Shown here piece after piece: positions 1 to 7,793 of a stretch of 64,000 nt of DNA (its first letter is position 1; each line of letters begins with the position of its first letter). The notes under the pieces are model-generated. The model was not told the origin of the DNA, ran no database searches, and saw only the letters and a list, made by a program, of their open reading frames with translations. This stretch comes from Chryseobacterium sp. JAH (lineage in GTDB: Bacteria; Bacteroidota; Bacteroidia; Flavobacteriales; Weeksellaceae): assembly GCF_001507335.1 (NCBI RefSeq), contig NZ_LMAH01000001.1, positions 682,001 through 746,000 on the forward strand, written 5' to 3'. Position numbers and translations under genes: made by a program.

Positions 1-321
1 TTCAACCTTTAAAGTATCTATTGATATATTCTGTTGTGCATTTACCGAAACAAAACCTCCAGATGACAGGATAAAACCTACTGCAAATTTTGTAAACAAT
101 GAATTGATATAAGAATATTGCAGATTTCTATTGAGCTGTGATTCATAAAAATTACCGCAAATATTTTCTGCAGAAGTTGAAAAAGCCTCGACTATTTCAG
201 CATCAGAAGCTACAGTAAAATCTCTGACTGTTTTAGAACAGACAGAACAAAATCTTCCTTTTTCTTCAGGAGTCATCATTTCCCAGTTTTCTTTACATGG
301 ATCTGGTACAGTAATTTTCAT
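1..321 (-). CDS. Secreted/membrane protein with Cys-rich N-terminus, partial
   Basis: The reading frame is open from an ATG at 321 down to the window edge, so only the first 107 codons are visible. The protein begins MKITVPDPCKENW and continues with MTPEEKGRFCSVCSKTVRDF, a cysteine cluster (C9, then C-x2-C) that I know from many flavobacterial proteins of unknown function. A hydrophobic stretch follows at roughly residues 80-97 and ends in VNAQ, which could be a membrane anchor or an internal signal-like segment. In related proteins a regulatory beta-sandwich or TonB-plug-like region comes next, but that part lies outside the window. Function unknown. Confidence 0.6.
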   Translation of the reverse strand, partial: MKITVPDPCKENWEMMTPEEKGRFCSVCSKTVRDFTVASDAEIVEAFSTSAENICGNFYESQLNRNLQYSYINSLFTKFAVGFILSSGGFVSVNAQQNISIDTLKVE

Positions 322-405
322 TGCCTCTTTTTATATAAAGATGCATAGTTCAGATGAAAGGTTGGAAAGACAGTAGATTTTTCTATAATAAACTTATTTA
401 AAAAA

Positions 406-1164
406 TTATAAATGAAAATACCTCGGATCAGGATATTGAAATTTAAAGTCCAGCTCTTTAATCAATTTTACAGGTGAAATCGTTCTTCCAACTGTTGTTC
501 TTTCGCCATCATAAGGTAAATCTTTCTGTGCGTTAATGACTTCTTGTTTATTCGGATGAACAGGTGCAACCACATTATACACTTTAGATTGAGATTGGTT
601 GTTGAGCATCTTTTCAATTACCGAACAGATATCAGCGTAATGGATATGATTGACCAACTGGTTTAAATTGGATAAATCATAATTCTTCAATAATCTTTGA
701 TCTCCCATTAACCCTGCTAATCTTAAAATATTAGTTTGAGGGAATTTTTCAAGAATGAAACTTTCACTCTCCACATCTTTCGCAGGCTGATCATCTTCTG
801 TAAATTCTTTTTCCTCCTGAGCATACACTCCTGTAGAACTCGTCAGAAAAAGCTGGCCTTTAAAATCTCCAATAAACTTCAACAAGTTTTCCCGTTTGTC
901 ATTCATCGGAATTTGCGCACCTCTGATTCCGGAAAACGGCACGCTGATGATAATCGCATCTAAGTCTGATGCAGCTTCCCATTCTTTCATTTCGGCATCC
1001 AGTTCATTTGCGAAGTTGACCATTGTTGCATGGTATCCTTTAGAATGAAATTCTTCAACTTTCGCTTCCGTCGTTGTTGTTGCATATATATCGTATTGAT
1101 TTGATAAGCGTTCTGCAATCTTATTTCCGAGCCAGCCGCATCCGATGATTCCTAGTTTTTTCAT
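406..1164 (-). CDS. NAD(P)-dependent epimerase / SDR-family protein (YeeZ-like)
   Basis: The N-terminus is a Rossmann nucleotide-binding motif (LGIIGCGWLGNKIAERL), followed by alternating strands typical of atypical short-chain dehydrogenases of the YeeZ type. FLTSSTGVYAQ resembles the SDR active-site strand, where family members carry an S/T..Y arrangement, and NILRLAGLMG matches the region after it. Length (252 aa from the chosen start) is near the family norm of 270. I use the ATG at 1164 (MKKLGIIG) because it puts the Rossmann strand at the usual distance. An ATG at 1173 would add only MFK. The substrate cannot be deduced. The gene stands alone, with repeat-rich DNA upstream. Confidence 0.75.
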   Translation of the reverse strand: MKKLGIIGCGWLGNKIAERLSNQYDIYATTTTEAKVEEFHSKGYHATMVNFANELDAEMKEWEAASDLDAIIISVPFSGIRGAQIPMNDKRENLLKFIGDFKGQLFLTSSTGVYAQEEKEFTEDDQPAKDVESESFILEKFPQTNILRLAGLMGDQRLLKNYDLSNLNQLVNHIHYADICSVIEKMLNNQSQSKVYNVVAPVHPNKQEVINAQKDLPYDGERTTVGRTISPVKLIKELDFKFQYPDPRYFHL

Positions 1165-1173
1165 TTTAAACAT

Positions 1174-1483
1174 TTAATATTTTTAATAATTGGTGTGTCG
1201 TTTTAAGAATTCTAAAAATATCAATTTATTTCCACAAAGTTTGTCATCCCGTAGGAGCTCAGCATCGTATTAGAAATCATTTCCACTGATTAGTCTTTTA
1301 GATTTTTTACCAAATCAAAGATTCGGCCAAGCCAATGAAAAATACTGTTTACATTAAAAATTGTTATCGTGATCAAATAATCAGCCGCACGAAAGTTCCC
1401 TTACTCGCGCTTGATGGATTCGACAGTAGATTGAGAACGGAATGGTTATACAATTTGCTTGGTGTAGACTATATCTTATTCGT
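1174..1483. other. Intergenic, no supported gene; repeat-like fragments
   Basis: This stretch upstream of the YeeZ-like gene has no convincing gene. Around 1240-1275 it reads tttgtcatcccgtaggagc, which resembles the short repeats flavobacterial genomes carry between genes. A 50-codon ORF on the plus strand (1335-1487) ends across the stop codon of the DUF6261 remnant. It resembles nothing I recognise and is probably a chance frame. Confidence 0.4.
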
Positions 1484-1618
1484 CTAAGAATTCTCCAGAG
1501 TTGCGGTAATAGGATGGTTGGAAATCACAGGATATTTTCCTGACTGAATGTTTGAAATAATTCTTTGAGCCAGAGTCGCAAGATCTGTAGTGCTCAGCTT
1601 AGTGAGTGCAATTTTCAT
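1484..1618 (-). pseudogene. DUF6261 family protein, N-terminal remnant
   Basis: An ATG at 1618 opens a 44-codon frame (MKIALTKLSTTDLATLAQRI, then SGKYPVISNHPI) that stops at TAG 1484-1486. The start closely matches what I remember of DUF6261 proteins from Bacteroidota (MKIxLSKLSTxxLATLAQR...SGKY...NHPL), which are normally around 200-250 residues. Only the first fifth remains, and no continuation appears in any frame downstream, so I read this as a truncated remnant. The family assignment is from memory. Confidence 0.55.
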
Positions 1619-2034
1619 ACGTTTTGCGTTTTTGATTAATAAATTAATTAGTAATCAAATATAAAAAAATTGAATATTGCAGAATATTTTTGAAAATTTA
1701 ATTCTTAACTCAAAATCAATAAGTTCTCGACAGGCTCAGACTGACAAATCTAATACAAGATGCATGATTATACTGTGTCAGGTGAGTATGTCGAAAACTT
1801 TGCGGTTAACAGCAGTGATTTCAGCAAGCAAAAAAAACCGATCTCGCAGATTTGCAATCCGTAAGCATTTGCAAAAAGATGCAAAAACACGGATTTTAAA
1901 TCCGCGCCATCTGTGTTTGGAAATAGAGATTAAAATATTTGCGAAAAATATTACAAATCCAATTTTAAAAACTTTAAAATTATTCACATAAAAAAACCTG
2001 CCTCACAGCAGGTTTTCATATTTTAAATCATAAA
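1619..2034. other. Non-coding, repeat-bearing intergenic region
   Basis: No supported gene. It contains tctcgacaggctcagactgac (about 1726-1746) and, around 1837-1925, cgcagatttgcaatccgt plus ggattttaaatccgcgccatctgtg. Sequences of both kinds recur between genes in Chryseobacterium-like genomes. The frames that can be translated here are low-complexity and disagree with each other, so I treat them as chance. Confidence 0.45.
1991..2018. terminator. Bidirectional hairpin terminator
   Basis: AAACCTGC and GCAGGTTT form an 8-bp stem around a short CTCACA loop, with A-runs on the left and T-runs on the right. It could stop transcription in either direction. No intact gene ends next to it, so it may be a relic of the decayed genes here. 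Confidence 0.55.
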
Positions 2035-2250
2035 CTTCTCGATACGCTTTTTTCAAAAGCTACTCGAAGTGACGAAGTGAAAATCTTATTTAAAATCAAT
2101 GAATAAATTTCAAAGCTCCGTCAGTTCGAGTGTTTTTCTGAGCAAAGCTTGGAAAAATGTATCGAGAACCCAGTGAACTAAAAATATCTTGTGATTCAAC
2201 AACTTCTTGATACGAGTTTTTGCAAAACTCTACTCGAAGTGACGGGGACG
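2035..2250. repeat. Three palindromic intergenic repeat units
   Basis: Three related units occur: 2035-2077 (cttctcgatacgc...gctactcgaagtgacg), 2118-2169 (inverted: gtcagttcgagtg...atgtatcgagaac) and 2202-2250 (cttcttgatacgag...ctactcgaagtgacggg). Each has arms TTCTCGATAC and CTCGAAGTGAC around a short variable inner hairpin. They are non-coding. The units differ by several bases, so they are not a fresh tandem duplication. Confidence 0.6.
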
Positions 2251-2263
2251 TTTTTAGTATTTT

Positions 2264-2388
2264 CAAATTAACCCATTTTCAAATTAAAAAAGATTCTCAT
2301 CTACAAAATTCGCCAACGTTATTCTCAAATTCGGCTCGCCTTCCATTGCTCTTTTGATGGCAAAATAGCATCTTTTTGCCAAGCTTCT
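2264..2388 (-). pseudogene. Decayed duplicate of the hutU 3' end
   Basis: Read on the minus strand, bases 2388 to 2284 give RSLAKRCYFAIKRAMEGEPN then LRITLANFVDENLF and a TAA stop. This matches the intact HutU C-terminus (RSWARNEGAVFAIKRAMEAEPN, LKVTLPNFVDESLF, stop) with a small internal deletion and several substitutions. The similarity continues past the stop, where both copies have cattttcaaattaa-type sequence (2264-2288 and 2811-2842). The match ends upstream at about 2388. No start codon or further urocanase sequence is present, so this is a gene relic. Confidence 0.75.
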
Positions 2389-2405
2389 GAAGATGTATTT
2401 TTTAC

Positions 2406-2807
2406 TTAATTATTTACTTTTAGTGGTTTTGTGTTTTGAAACTTCTTTTTAAATATGAGTTTAAAAATATCTAATAAAAGAAAAATGAGAATAAAATTTT
2501 GCAAGAAACTTCTATAATCAAACTGTACAATTCCCCAATCCATAAAAGCATCTTTTCCTAAAGAATATTTTTTCATATAGAAATATTTTGGAAAACCGGA
2601 AGTTTCAATAAGCCAATCATCTGATTTTGAAGATTCAGAATACAACAACCCCAATAACGTAATGACAAAAGCAGTTGCTATCACTTTCCAATCAAACAAA
2701 ACTTTCCAATTTTGCTTTTTAAATATTAAAATAACAAGAATAATGACAATAAAAACTATCAACAAAAGCAGAAAGTATGTATTTGTAAATTGACTGTGAA
2801 TATTCAT
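2406..2807 (-). CDS. Small membrane protein of unknown function
   Basis: The 133-residue product (MNIHSQFTNTYF...) has three strongly hydrophobic segments at about residues 11-30, 44-58 and 103-119, with basic residues after the first and last. I do not recognise the family. I chose the ATG at 2807. The frame extends two codons upstream to a TTG, but that lies in a cattttcaaattaa repeat shared with the region after the hutU relic. The gene sits exactly between the decayed hutU tail and the intact hutU, so the duplication brackets it. It would be co-transcribed with hutU (31 bp gap). Confidence 0.55.
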   Translation of the reverse strand: MNIHSQFTNTYFLLLLIVFIVIILVILIFKKQNWKVLFDWKVIATAFVITLLGLLYSESSKSDDWLIETSGFPKYFYMKKYSLGKDAFMDWGIVQFDYRSFLQNFILIFLLLDIFKLIFKKKFQNTKPLKVNN

Positions 2808-2838
2808 TTTCAAATTAACTCATTTTCAAATTTTCAAA

Positions 2839-4824
2839 TTAAAACAAACTCTCATCCACAAAATTAGGCAGCGTCACCTTCAAATTCGGTTCCGCTTCCA
2901 TTGCACGTTTAATCGCAAAAACAGCACCTTCATTTCTTGCCCAGCTTCTTCGGGAAATTCCATTGTTGACGTCCCAGAACAGCATAGATTTTAATCTTCT
3001 GTCGGCATCATCGCTACCATCGAGCAACATACCGAAACCACCGTTGATGACTTCGCCCCAACCAACGCCACCACCGTTGTGAATGCTCACCCAGGTCGCG
3101 CCACGGAAACTGTCGCCAATCACATTGTGAATCGCCATATCTGCCGTAAATCTCGAGCCGTCATAAATGTTGGAAGTCTCTCTGTACGGAGAATCAGTCC
3201 CCGAAACATCGTGATGGTCTCTTCCCAAAACCACCGCTCCGATTTCTCCGTTGGCAATGGCTTTGTTGAAGGCTTCAGCGATTTTCATTCTTCCTTCCGC
3301 ATCGGCGTACAGAATTCTCGCCTGCGAACCAACGACCAGATTGTTTTCCTGAGCGCCTTTAATCCAAGTGATATTGTCTTTCATCTGTTGTTGAATTTCT
3401 TCTGGCGATGTTTTGATCATTTCCTCTAAAACCGCACACGCAATATCATCCGTTTTCTGCAAATCTTCCGGTTTTCCGCTGGTACAAATCCAACGGAACG
3501 GCCCGAAACCATAATCAAAACACATCGGTCCCATAATATCCTGAACATAAGATGGATATTTGAACTCCCTTCCAATCGTAGGGTTTTCTGACATTACATC
3601 AGCTCCGGCTCTGGAAGCTTCGAGTAAAAAGGCATTTCCGTAATCGAAGAAATAGGTACCTTTCGCAGTATGTTTATTGATGGCGGAAGCGTGTCTTCTC
3701 AAGGTTTCCTGAACTTTTGCTTTAAATAATTGAGGGTTTTCTGCCATCATCGTATTGGATTCCTCAAAGGTTTGTCCGACCGGATAATAACCGCCCGCCC
3801 ACGGATTGTGAAGCGAAGTCTGGTCTGAACCAATATCAATTCTTAAATTTTCTTCATCAAATTTCTCCCAGATATCGACGATATTTCCAAGGTAAGCCAG
3901 AGAAACCGTTTCCTGATTTTCCTGAGCTTTTCTTACTCTTGCCACCAATTCATCCAGATTTTCGTGGATTTCATTGACCCATTTCTGTTCGTGACGGATT
4001 TTGGTAATCTTCGGATTCACTTCGGCAATCACCGTAATGCAACCTGCGATATTTCCGGCTTTTGGCTGAGCTCCGGACATTCCGCCCAAACCTGAAGTGA
4101 CGAATAATCCGCCTTTTGGTTCTTTGTTGATTTTTCTGAAAGCATTTAAAACGGTAATCGTCGTTCCGTGCACAATTCCCTGCGGACCGATGTACATATA
4201 AGATCCTGCCGTCATTTGTCCATACTGCGTAACGCCTAACGCATTGAATTTTTCCCAGTCATCCGGCTTGGAATAATTTGGAATCATCATTCCGTTTGTC
4301 ACGACCACTCTCGGCGCATCTTTGTGCGAGGGAAACAATCCCATCGGATGACCGGAATACATCGTCAGCGTCTGTTCGTCCGTCATTTCCGAAAGATATT
4401 TCATGGTCAGAAGATATTGCGCCCAGTTGCTGAACACCGCACCATTTCCACCGTACGTAATCAGTTCGTGGGGATGTTGCGCCACAGCATAATCCAGATT
4501 GTTCTGAATCATCAGCATAATGGCTTTTGCCTGCTCAGATTTTCCGGGATATTCGGCAATGTCTCTTGCTTTCATCTCATAATCCGGACGGAAGCGGTAC
4601 ATATAAATTCTGCCATATTTTTCCAGTTCTTCTCTGAATTCAGGCAACAATTCTGCGTGGAATTTGGGTTCGAAATAGCGTAAAGCGTTTTTCAGAGCGA
4701 GGTTTTTCTCTTCATCTGAAAGAATTTCTTTACGTTTCGGTGCGTGGTTGATTTGGGATTCGTATGGTTTTGGCTGAGGTAATTCTGTTGGAATCCCCTG
4801 CTGTATCTGTTCCTTGAAAGTCAT
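2839..4824 (-). CDS. hutU: Urocanate hydratase (urocanase)
   Basis: Urocanase converts urocanate to 4-imidazolone-5-propionate in histidine degradation, using tightly bound NAD+. The 661-residue protein has the family hallmarks: YGGNGAVFSNWAQY (124-137), NAFRK, GLGGMSGAQPKAGN (245-258, nucleotide-binding Gly-rich segment) and a DIGSDQTSLHNPW segment. It is about 100 residues longer than the Pseudomonas enzyme, which fits the long form common in Bacteroidota. The start codon overlaps the stop of the upstream membrane gene (TAATG). No hutH, hutI or hutG is nearby, so the rest of the pathway must be elsewhere. A decayed copy of its 3' end lies at 2284-2388. Confidence 0.95.
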   Translation of the reverse strand: MTFKEQIQQGIPTELPQPKPYESQINHAPKRKEILSDEEKNLALKNALRYFEPKFHAELLPEFREELEKYGRIYMYRFRPDYEMKARDIAEYPGKSEQAKAIMLMIQNNLDYAVAQHPHELITYGGNGAVFSNWAQYLLTMKYLSEMTDEQTLTMYSGHPMGLFPSHKDAPRVVVTNGMMIPNYSKPDDWEKFNALGVTQYGQMTAGSYMYIGPQGIVHGTTITVLNAFRKINKEPKGGLFVTSGLGGMSGAQPKAGNIAGCITVIAEVNPKITKIRHEQKWVNEIHENLDELVARVRKAQENQETVSLAYLGNIVDIWEKFDEENLRIDIGSDQTSLHNPWAGGYYPVGQTFEESNTMMAENPQLFKAKVQETLRRHASAINKHTAKGTYFFDYGNAFLLEASRAGADVMSENPTIGREFKYPSYVQDIMGPMCFDYGFGPFRWICTSGKPEDLQKTDDIACAVLEEMIKTSPEEIQQQMKDNITWIKGAQENNLVVGSQARILYADAEGRMKIAEAFNKAIANGEIGAVVLGRDHHDVSGTDSPYRETSNIYDGSRFTADMAIHNVIGDSFRGATWVSIHNGGGVGWGEVINGGFGMLLDGSDDADRRLKSMLFWDVNNGISRRSWARNEGAVFAIKRAMEAEPNLKVTLPNFVDESLF

Positions 4825-5252
4825 TATATAGTTGATTGTTGTTGGTTGATTGTTGTTAGCTTTTTTGTGGTTTTAAAGATATTAAAAATGAAAAATATAA
4901 ACCCAAACATTGTCAGTGGAATTAGAATTCTATTTTCTGGATTCTCACAAATCAAATAAAAGTTCATAGTAACTATCATGAAATTCATTATCGACAATAT
5001 AAAGTTTGTATGTCTTCGAAGTAGAAAAACAATAAAATAACATAAAAGATAGACTGGATATGTACCATAAAAAATAAGAATGTTGTACACAGGATTTCTC
5101 AAAATTCCATCGATATCAATTCCAAAGCTTATTCTTCTATTTACACTATAAGTTTCACCTTCGACTTTTGTTCCAAAAAAATAAAAAAATGCCAATACCA
5201 AAATGGGAATGAGAAATACAGCGAAGAAATATTTTGTAAAAAGTTTTCTCAT
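4824..5252 (-). CDS. Small polytopic membrane protein, unknown
   Basis: 142 residues with hydrophobic helices at about 7-26, 55-78, 84-103 and 108-126, so probably four membrane passes. I do not recognise a family. The stop overlaps the hutU start by one base, suggesting translational coupling. Its last codons (TINQQQSTI) are encoded by two copies of a 14-bp direct repeat (GTTGATTGTTGTTG on the plus strand, 4831-4857), so the C-terminus may be a recent repeat-driven extension. Confidence 0.5.
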   Translation of the reverse strand: MRKLFTKYFFAVFLIPILVLAFFYFFGTKVEGETYSVNRRISFGIDIDGILRNPVYNILIFYGTYPVYLLCYFIVFLLRRHTNFILSIMNFMIVTMNFYLICENPENRILIPLTMFGFIFFIFNIFKTTKKLTTINQQQSTI

Positions 5253-5335
5253 CGTGAAGTTTCGGTTTTCAAAGTTTTAAAGATATTCAAATTAGAAAAT
5301 TCCTGCAACTTCTCTTTGAAAATATACAAGGTAAG

Positions 5336-5449
5336 CGAATTCCCCACCTTTGAAACGTGTCAAAAATTCTTCGAATTTTCGCCGGGGTGGTTTGAGCACG
5401 CCGTCTTTGTCCTACGCCCCAATCCACCTCTCCAAGGCAGGGGAATTTT
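5336..5449. repeat. Inverted-repeat intergenic element
   Basis: The ends AATTCCCCACCTTTGAA (5338-5354) and TCCAAGGCAGGGGAATT (5431-5447) are imperfect inverted repeats. Between them lies ccggggtggtttgagcacg and a second ccacctc block. Such elements recur between genes in flavobacteria. A 70-codon frame runs through it (5316-5528), but its composition is dictated by the repeat and I do not call it a gene. Confidence 0.55.
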
Positions 5450-5474
5450 GATTCTGATAAGTATTAAAAATAAC

Positions 5475-5503
5475 AAAACCTCACTAACAGTCAATGAGGT
5501 TTT
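5475..5503. terminator. Rho-independent terminator hairpin
   Basis: AAAACCTCA and TGAGGTTTT form a 9-bp stem with a loop of about 11 bases, located just after the stop of the acidic-protein gene on the minus strand. Confidence 0.6.
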
Positions 5504-5524
5504 AGGTATAATGTTGAAATCTTA

Positions 5525-5824
5525 CTAGCTAACAATATCGTCATTTTCTTCTTCATGATCATCTTCATTATCGCTTCTGCTGTAGAATTCATTTTCTTCA
5601 TCAGGAAGCTGATCGGTAATCTGTTCAAAATTGTCATCATCTTCAGCACCCGGAATATCTAGGCCGTAAGGCATGCCGTCATTGGCGTGATTAGGATTGA
5701 TAATAGGATTTCCATCACCATCCAGAGGAATATGTTTTTCTTTATTGAAAATATCTTCTGCCGGATTATAATCCATTTCTTCTAGATTTCTTTCCTGCTC
5801 TTCAGTATTGTCATGTGGAGTCAT
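5525..5824 (-). CDS. Small acidic hypothetical protein
   Basis: 99 residues, extremely rich in Asp and Glu, ending EDDHEEENDDIVS, with no membrane segment or signal peptide. The central part contains HIPLDGDGNPIINPNH and MPYGLDIPGAEDDD. It is probably soluble, cytoplasmic and largely disordered. I believe similar proteins occur in other Chryseobacterium-like genomes, but I know no function. It has its own start (ATG 5824) and terminator. Confidence 0.6.
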   Translation of the reverse strand: MTPHDNTEEQERNLEEMDYNPAEDIFNKEKHIPLDGDGNPIINPNHANDGMPYGLDIPGAEDDDNFEQITDQLPDEENEFYSRSDNEDDHEEENDDIVS

Positions 5825-5881
5825 AATATTATTTTTTATTGTTAATAGTAGTGAGACAAAAATGATTCCAACCTTCCATTA

Positions 5882-6853
5882 TTATTGATAAACTTCAGGA
5901 TTTGCACAATGTGGCATTTTTTCACCTTTAGAAAAAGCAATCAGATTCTCAGCCGCAAACTTTGCCATTCCGTTTCTCGCCTCGACAGTCGCTGAGCCGA
6001 TGTGCGGTAACACGCAGACGTTTGAAAGGCCCAAAATGGGATCGTCATGCAAAATAGGCTCTGGATTTGTCACATCCAATCCGGCACCCCAAATTTTCTT
6101 TTCGATCAAAGCATTGTACAGATCAGTCTGATTATGAAAACCACCTCTTGCCGTATTGACAAAGATTGCATTCGGCTTCATCTTTTCAAAAACTGCTTGA
6201 TTAAAAAGATCTGCATGCTCCTGTGTGAAACTTGCATGAATACTCAAGACATCCGATTGACTCACCAATTCTTCGAAAGAAACATATTTTGCTCCCAATT
6301 CTTTTTCAGCTTCTTCGTTATGACTTCTGTTATGGTAGATAATATTCATATCAAAAGCCTTTTTGCTCTTTTCAGCCATTTCAAAACCTATTCTCCCAAG
6401 TCCGAAAACTCCTAAAGTCTTTCCATACAATTCCTGACCTAAAGCATGCAGAGGATCAAAATCTCCCCACTCTCCTGCTTTTACTTTTTCAAAATTAAAA
6501 CTTGCTCTTCTTGCAACCGATTGCATCAGTAAAAAAGCAATATCCGAAGTGGCTCTGCTCAAAACATCAGGTGTATTTCCCACAGGAATATTTCTTTTAT
6601 TTGCCTCATCAATATTTACAGCATCAAAACCCACAGAAAATAATGCAATCGCCTTTACATTAGGACAGCTTTCAAAAAAACTCTGGTCATATTTGTTTTG
6701 TCCGACATTCAGAATGGCATCAGCATCCTGGCAATATCTTAACCATTCTTCGGGAGATAAATTCTGATTTTCGGGGATCGTTAGATCAAGGCCTGCTTCG
6801 TTCAGCATCTGTAGACCGATTTCCGGAATTCTTTTATTAATGAATACTTTCAT
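5882..6853 (-). CDS. D-2-hydroxyacid dehydrogenase (NAD(P)-dependent)
   Basis: The protein belongs to the D-isomer-specific 2-hydroxyacid dehydrogenase family (glyoxylate/hydroxypyruvate reductase type), reducing 2-oxoacids with NAD(P)H. The dinucleotide motif GLGRIG lies at 151-156. The catalytic residues are all present: Arg236 (NTARGG), Glu265 (NPEP) and His284 (LPHIGSAT). GFDAVNIDEANKRNIPVGNTP is the family segment leading into the NAD domain. At 323 aa it is full length. The substrate (glyoxylate, hydroxypyruvate, lactate or other) cannot be told. It is a single gene with a terminator after its upstream neighbour. Confidence 0.9.
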   Translation of the reverse strand: MKVFINKRIPEIGLQMLNEAGLDLTIPENQNLSPEEWLRYCQDADAILNVGQNKYDQSFFESCPNVKAIALFSVGFDAVNIDEANKRNIPVGNTPDVLSRATSDIAFLLMQSVARRASFNFEKVKAGEWGDFDPLHALGQELYGKTLGVFGLGRIGFEMAEKSKKAFDMNIIYHNRSHNEEAEKELGAKYVSFEELVSQSDVLSIHASFTQEHADLFNQAVFEKMKPNAIFVNTARGGFHNQTDLYNALIEKKIWGAGLDVTNPEPILHDDPILGLSNVCVLPHIGSATVEARNGMAKFAAENLIAFSKGEKMPHCANPEVYQ

Positions 6854-6879
6854 ACTTTTATGATTAATTATTTCAAATA

Positions 6880-6911
6880 AAAAACCTCACAACTTTTAAA
6901 AGTGAGGTTCA
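6880..6911. terminator. Terminator hairpin
   Basis: AACCTCAC and GTGAGGTT form an 8-bp stem around AACTTTTAAAA, with an A-run on the left that reads as a U-run for minus-strand transcripts. It ends the DUF1801 gene transcript upstream of the dehydrogenase. Confidence 0.65.
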
Positions 6912-6950
6912 GTAATATGGCCAATTACTTCAATTTTCATTCCGAAAAAG

Positions 6951-7346
6951 TCATTTTAATCTTATTAATTCACCTTTTCGCTTTACAATATTTTTATAAT
7001 CCCACTGAATTGTTACAGATTTTTCGAGCCATCGCTTCAAATCAGTTTCGTCAATTTCATCTTTATCATTAAAAAAGATGGATGCATCCTGAAATTTCTC
7101 TCCTTCAATATTCAATTTTTCTTCACTAAAAGATTTCCCGCTCCAAAACATCAGGCGAATCCCTTTTTTCTGTCTGCTATAGCCCAGAATCGGATTACCT
7201 TCGAGAAACCAAACAGGATGAGCATGCCAGATTTTATTTTCTGAATCTCCTAAGTGTGCATCAATAATTTTTGAAAGCAAAGCACAGATCTCCTGATCTG
7301 TATCAGATTGCTTTTCGTTGTAATCAAGAATATCGGGATTAATCAT
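6951..7346 (-). CDS. DUF1801 domain protein
   Basis: 131 residues with the DUF1801/YdhG-like pattern: an N-terminal helix (TDQEICALLSKIIDAHL), then KIWHAHPVWFLEGNPILGYSRQKKGIRLMFWSG. In this family the HPxWF and GNxxLGY segments form a small alpha/beta fold resembling iron-chaperone frataxin-like domains. Molecular function is unknown. It is cytoplasmic, stands alone and has a hairpin terminator downstream. Confidence 0.7.
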   Translation of the reverse strand: MINPDILDYNEKQSDTDQEICALLSKIIDAHLGDSENKIWHAHPVWFLEGNPILGYSRQKKGIRLMFWSGKSFSEEKLNIEGEKFQDASIFFNDKDEIDETDLKRWLEKSVTIQWDYKNIVKRKGELIRLK

Positions 7347-7467
7347 ATCACTGCATTATTTTTATATAGTTACAAAAACTTTTATGAGTAATAAATCTAT
7401 GTAATTTTTGGTGAATTAGTTCCATCTCGAAAGAGAAATTGATATCGTATGAAATGTTGATCTGCAA

Positions 7468-7752
7468 TCAAACAATTTTTCCAAAAATTAAAATAACCCA
7501 AATTATCAGGACAGCAAAATGCACAAAAGTTGAAAGTCGAGCTTCCCTTTTCATCACAAAAGCTTTTATGCCATTAATGATCAATAAAGTTATGTTGATA
7601 ATAATGCCACCAAAAACTGATAAAATATCTAGACTGGGCGAGCATGGTCCTGATTTGAATTTTCCAGAAACATTTATTGCAACAATAATCAATAGTAATA
7701 CGATATAAAATATTATTGATTTTACAGCATTCGTTCTTTCCTGGTTCATCAT
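7468..7752 (-). CDS. Small membrane protein, unknown
   Basis: 94 residues with three hydrophobic helices (about 12-28, 45-64, 75-92) separated by charged loops, including a KSGPCSPSLD loop. No family recognised. The opposite strand also has an 89-codon frame (7439-7708). I favour this one because its hydrophobic/charged pattern is that of a real membrane protein and it ends at a sensible distance from pcm. Confidence 0.45.
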   Translation of the reverse strand: MMNQERTNAVKSIIFYIVLLLIIVAINVSGKFKSGPCSPSLDILSVFGGIIINITLLIINGIKAFVMKREARLSTFVHFAVLIIWVILIFGKIV

Positions 7753-7793
7753 TAATATCCTTATTTTACTGTTATGAGCAACTTACCATTATT

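Noticed and set aside
1677..1991. Plus-strand 104-codon frame and opposing 69-codon minus frame
   Set aside because: Both run through intergenic repeats, are low-complexity and contradict each other; neither resembles a family.
5316..5528. 70-codon plus-strand frame
   Set aside because: Its sequence is that of an inverted-repeat element, and it overlaps the terminator of the acidic-protein gene.
7439..7708. 89-codon plus-strand frame opposite the small membrane gene
   Set aside because: The minus-strand frame has a clean membrane-protein pattern; this one looks like its shadow.
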